7,801 bases of DNA. Origin: Nitrospirota bacterium (GTDB taxonomy: Bacteria; Nitrospirota; Nitrospiria; JACQBZ01). The notes under the pieces are model-generated. The model was given only the letters and a program-made list of their open reading frames with translations. It made no database searches and was not told the origin of the DNA. Positions 5,585-7,801 of the stretch are shown in pieces (the first letter of the stretch is position 1; each line of letters starts with the position of its first letter). The stretch spans positions 1 through 7,801 of the forward strand of contig JACQHO010000052.1 of the NCBI GenBank assembly GCA_016198945.1, given 5' to 3'. The position numbers and the translations under genes are program-made.

Positions 5585-5878
5585 TTAAACACCCTCGAAC
5601 AGTTCGAGTTTTTCGCCCTTCTTGAGGGTCAGAATGGCTTTTTTAAGATCCGAGCGTTTCCCCTCGAATCGTCCCAAGCGTTTGGTCTTGCCCTTTGTAT
5701 TGATAATATGGACCGAATCAATCTTAACTTTTAAGGCCTCTTCAGCCGCCTGCTTAATCTCGATCTTGTTGGATTTCGGATTGACCAGAAAGCAGATTTT
5801 GTTAAGTTGTTCCTTGAGTCCGGTCATTTTCTCGGTCAGAAGCGGACGAACCAGAATCTGGTGAGGGTCTTTGTTCAT
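5585..5878 (-). CDS. rplW: 50S ribosomal protein L23
   Basis: L23 sits at the exit of the peptide tunnel and is the docking site for trigger factor and SRP in bacteria. With the ATG start it is 97 residues, which is typical. The docking region near the N-terminus reads RPLLTEK, with Glu16 at the place of the conserved Glu that contacts trigger factor in E. coli. The rest shows FLVNPKSNKIEIKQAAE, the VHIINTKGK strand and a Lys-rich loop GKTKRLGRFEGKRSDLKKA. A GTG two codons upstream is in frame, but the ATG has an ideal AGGAGG site 7 nt before it and the usual 4-nt overlap with rplD, so ATG is chosen. The gap to rplB is 22 nt. Confidence 0.97.
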   Translation of the reverse strand: MNKDPHQILVRPLLTEKMTGLKEQLNKICFLVNPKSNKIEIKQAAEEALKVKIDSVHIINTKGKTKRLGRFEGKRSDLKKAILTLKKGEKLELFEGV

Positions 5879-6498
5879 GACCACACCTCCTGAAGCTTGG
5901 AGAGCGCTCCCTGCGGAATCAGCACCCGCCGGGCGCAGATCAAATCATAGACGTTCAGCCCCTGGACCGACACCACCTTGACCGAGGGAATATTCCGGAC
6001 GGCCCGACTCAATTTCTCGTCGATCTCCGGCGCCACGATAATCGTTCGCTCGGTCGCCTCCAGCGCTTTCAGAATTGTGACCATCTGCTTTGTCTTCGCA
6101 TCTCCCAACTCCAGACGATCCAGGACGAGAACGGAGCCGTCCTTGACTTTGGCCGTCAAAACCCCCCGCAGCGCCGCGCGGTATTTTTTCCTTGGAAAGG
6201 AATAACTGTAATCCCGCGGATTCGGGCCGAAAACGGTTCCGCCGCCCCGCCAGATCGGGGAACGCGTGGAGCCGGCCCGGGCGCGTCCGGTGCCTTTTTG
6301 ACGCCACGGTTTTTTCCCGCCGCCGCTGACCATGCCCCGCGTCTTGGTCGCGGCCGTGCCCTGACGCATGGAGGCCCGCTGCATCACGACCGCCTCATGA
6401 ATCAACGGTTTATTTATATCGGCTGCAAAGAGACGGTCATCCAAGTTAATGGTGCCGACCTTTTCTCTGCTCTGATTCACTACATCCACGGTTGGCAT
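5875..6498 (-). CDS. rplD: 50S ribosomal protein L4
   Basis: L4 binds 23S rRNA early in assembly, and its long loop lines the peptide exit tunnel beside L22. In enterobacteria it also represses its own S10 operon. The protein is 207 residues, normal for the family. The tunnel loop is plain at about residues 46-95: TKTRGMVSGGGKKPWRQKGT, then GRARAGSTRSPIWRGGG and a VFGPNPRDYSY segment. The C-terminal globular part has IIVAPEID and LNVYDLICARRVLI. The TGA stop overlaps the rplW start codon (ATGA), and the ribosome-binding site of rplW lies within the last codons of rplD, so translation of the two is probably coupled. Autoregulation by L4 cannot be inferred, because no S10 leader is visible. Confidence 0.98.
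   Translation of the reverse strand: MPTVDVVNQSREKVGTINLDDRLFAADINKPLIHEAVVMQRASMRQGTAATKTRGMVSGGGKKPWRQKGTGRARAGSTRSPIWRGGGTVFGPNPRDYSYSFPRKKYRAALRGVLTAKVKDGSVLVLDRLELGDAKTKQMVTILKALEATERTIIVAPEIDEKLSRAVRNIPSVKVVSVQGLNVYDLICARRVLIPQGALSKLQEVWS
5886..5891 (-). promoter_or_regulatory. Shine-Dalgarno site of rplW, inside rplD
   Basis: On the minus strand AGGAGG lies 7 nt before the rplW ATG and within the last codons of rplD. It decides between the ATG start and the GTG two codons upstream, and suggests that the rplW site is exposed while ribosomes finish rplD. Confidence 0.85.
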
Positions 6499-6514
6499 CT
6501 TTTTATCATCCCGT

Positions 6515-7144
6515 CTATTTACGATTCGACTTTCGAATCAACACCAGGGCCCCCCGATAACCCGGAACGGCCCCTCTCACAAAGAGCAGGTTCTCATCCT
6601 TCCGAACCTCGATCACCTCCAGACCGAGGACCGTCACCCGCTCGGCTCCCATGTGCGCCGGCAGCCGTTTATTCTTTCGGACCCGGGAAGGCCCGGAGCT
6701 GCTCCCGATCGAACCGGGCTCTCGATGAAACATGGAGCCGTGCGTTTCAGGTCCGCCCGCAAAATGATGCAGCTTGACCACCCCGGCAAAGCCCTTGCCC
6801 TTCGAAATTCCGGTGACATCCACGCGCTCACCTTTTTGGAATTGATCCGCACCGACCACCGCTCCGACCTCCAGCGCCTTGAGATCCCCTTTGAATTCGC
6901 GGAGGTGCCTGGAAAAGGGAACATTGGCCTTCTTTAAATGGCCGCGCTCCGCCTTGCTGAGTTTTTTCTCGGAGACTTCCTGGAAAGAGATCTGAACCGC
7001 TTCATAACCGTCCCGGTCCTTTGTTTTTTTCTGGACCACCCGGCATGGGCCGGCGGCGATCACGGTCACGGGCACAATCTTCCCGTTCTCGATATACACC
7101 TGGCTCATCCCTAATTTTTGACCCACCAATCCCTGAACTGTCAT
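6515..7144 (-). CDS. rplC: 50S ribosomal protein L3
   Basis: L3 is an early-assembly large-subunit protein that binds the 3' part of 23S rRNA and sends a loop towards the peptidyl-transferase centre. At 209 residues it has the usual length. It opens with GLVGQKLGMSQVY, followed by a beta-barrel body. The long internal loop includes GISKGKGFAGVVKLHHF (about residues 112-128), GGPETHGSMFHREPGSIG (about 130-147) and the RLPAHMG turn (about 160-166). In E. coli the residue methylated by PrmB is a Gln just after the GSIG motif; here the following residues are Ser-Ser-Ser, so that modification is not expected. Many bacteria lack it in the same way. The start is ATG, the stop is TAG, and the gap to rplD is 16 nt. 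Confidence 0.98.
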   Translation of the reverse strand: MTVQGLVGQKLGMSQVYIENGKIVPVTVIAAGPCRVVQKKTKDRDGYEAVQISFQEVSEKKLSKAERGHLKKANVPFSRHLREFKGDLKALEVGAVVGADQFQKGERVDVTGISKGKGFAGVVKLHHFAGGPETHGSMFHREPGSIGSSSGPSRVRKNKRLPAHMGAERVTVLGLEVIEVRKDENLLFVRGAVPGYRGALVLIRKSNRK

Positions 7145-7161
7145 GTTCTTATCCCGTCCGA

Positions 7162-7470
7162 TTAGGTCTTAATCTCGACATCAACTCCGGCCGACAAATT
7201 CAATTTCATCAAGGCATCCATGGTATCCTGGGTCGGCTCCAAAATATCAATCAAGCGCTTGTGAGTCCGGATCTCAAACTGCTCGCGTGATTTTTTATCG
7301 ACGTGGGGTGACCGCAACACCGTAAATTTATTGATCACGGTCGGCAATGGAATGGGCCCCGAAATCTTCGCTCCCGTGCGCTTCACCGTCTCAACAATCT
7401 CCACGACGGACTGATCCAAGACACGGTAATCAAAGCCTTTTAACCTGATTCTAATTCGCTGATCAATCAT
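7162..7470 (-). CDS. rpsJ: 30S ribosomal protein S10
   Basis: S10 (NusE) is a component of the 30S head. In the family it also pairs with NusB in rRNA antitermination and bridges to NusG in transcription-translation coupling. The 102-residue length is normal. Family strings are RIRLKGFDYRVLDQS near the N-terminus, a GPIPLPT segment at about residues 38-44, and the extended loop with RSPHVDKKSREQFE at about 53-66, followed by RTHKRLIDI. The start is ATG, preceded at a suitable distance by AAGGGG overlapping the end of tuf. The gap from tuf is 9 nt and to rplC 17 nt. The short upstream gap leaves no room for a long regulatory leader of the kind that precedes rpsJ in Escherichia coli, so its expression probably depends on an upstream promoter. 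Confidence 0.98.
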   Translation of the reverse strand: MIDQRIRIRLKGFDYRVLDQSVVEIVETVKRTGAKISGPIPLPTVINKFTVLRSPHVDKKSREQFEIRTHKRLIDILEPTQDTMDALMKLNLSAGVDVEIKT

Positions 7471-7479
7471 CGATTCCCC

Positions 7480-7801
7480 TTACGCAATGACTTCGCTGAT
7501 GACGCCGGCGCCGACCGTCCGACCGCCCTCCCGGATCGCAAACCGCAATTCCTTCTCCATCGCGATCGGCGTGATCAACTCCACATCCATCCGAACGTTA
7601 TCCCCCGGCATCACCATCTCCACGCCCTTCGCCAGCGTCACCACCCCCGTCACATCCGTCGTCCGAAAATAAAACTGCGGCCGATACCCGTTGAAAAACG
7701 GCGTGTGCCGGCCCCCCTCTTCCTTCGTCAGGATATACGCCTCCGCCTTGAACTTCGTGTGCGGCGTGATGCTCCCCGGCTTCGCCATCACCATCCCCCG
7801 C
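7480..7801 (-). CDS. tuf: Elongation factor Tu, C-terminal part (5' end outside window)
   Basis: EF-Tu is the cytoplasmic GTPase that brings aminoacyl-tRNA to the ribosomal A site. Only the last 106 residues are present. The frame stays open to the window edge, and the residues before the first Met (Arg-Gly) continue the family pattern, so the gene is cut by the window rather than truncated in the genome. The visible part covers the end of domain II and domain III, with the family strings MAKPGSI, TKEEGGRHTPFF, GYRPQFYFRTTDVTG and MPGDN, and a typical ending RFAIREGGRTVGAGV. The G-domain motifs lie outside the window. The stop is TAA, and rpsJ starts only 9 nt later, which is the common junction between the end of the str operon and the S10 operon. 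Co-transcription with the ribosomal genes downstream is likely. Identification is firm; whether it is tufA or tufB cannot be judged. Confidence 0.98.
   Translation of the reverse strand, partial: RGMVMAKPGSITPHTKFKAEAYILTKEEGGRHTPFFNGYRPQFYFRTTDVTGVVTLAKGVEMVMPGDNVRMDVELITPIAMEKELRFAIREGGRTVGAGVISEVIA

Noticed and set aside
5945..6307. A 120-codon frame within rplD in another phase
   Set aside because: It is fully contained in the certain L4 gene, with no family signal and no ribosome-binding site recognised.

Overview
The window is a bacterial ribosomal-protein supercluster, encoded entirely on the minus strand, so transcription runs from high to low coordinates. Base composition is moderately GC-rich. 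Translation starts are mostly ATG with some GTG, and most have Shine-Dalgarno sites. The protein sequences are clearly bacterial. S14 is the short zinc-binding (C+) form and L24 carries a C-terminal zinc ribbon. The protein texture and the palindromic repeat described below would fit a Nitrospirota, Methylomirabilota or deltaproteobacteria-like lineage, but I hold that placement only weakly.

Layout in transcription order: the 3' end of tuf (EF-Tu, cut by the window edge); the S10 block rpsJ-rplC-rplD-rplW-rplB-rpsS-rplV-rpsC-rplP-rpmC-rpsQ; the spc block rplN-rplX-rplE-rpsN-rpsH; and the 5' part of rplF, cut by the other edge. This is the canonical bacterial order with nothing missing or inserted between genes. 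Most intercistronic gaps are 9-42 nt. Three junctions overlap: rplD/rplW as ATGA, rpsC/rplP as TAATG and rplP/rpmC as TGATG. No promoter, terminator or long leader is recognisable. rpsJ begins 9 nt after the tuf stop, so the whole cluster is probably transcribed from upstream of the window. No gene-free stretch exceeds 56 nt.

The products work together. S10, S19, S3, S17, S14 and S8 build the small subunit. L3, L4, L23, L2, L22, L16, L29, L14, L24, L5 and L6 build the large subunit. EF-Tu delivers aminoacyl-tRNA to the finished ribosome.

The least ordinary features are two related palindromic elements of about 25 bp. They occupy the two longest intercistronic gaps (rpsQ-rplN and rpsH-rplF), each 6-8 nt after a stop codon and in the same orientation. 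Every difference between the copies keeps the hairpin pairable, through G·U pairs, only in the mRNA strand. L5 also carries a Lys/Glu/Pro-rich N-terminal extension of about 33 residues. I see no sign of a new multi-gene system here; the genes are core housekeeping.
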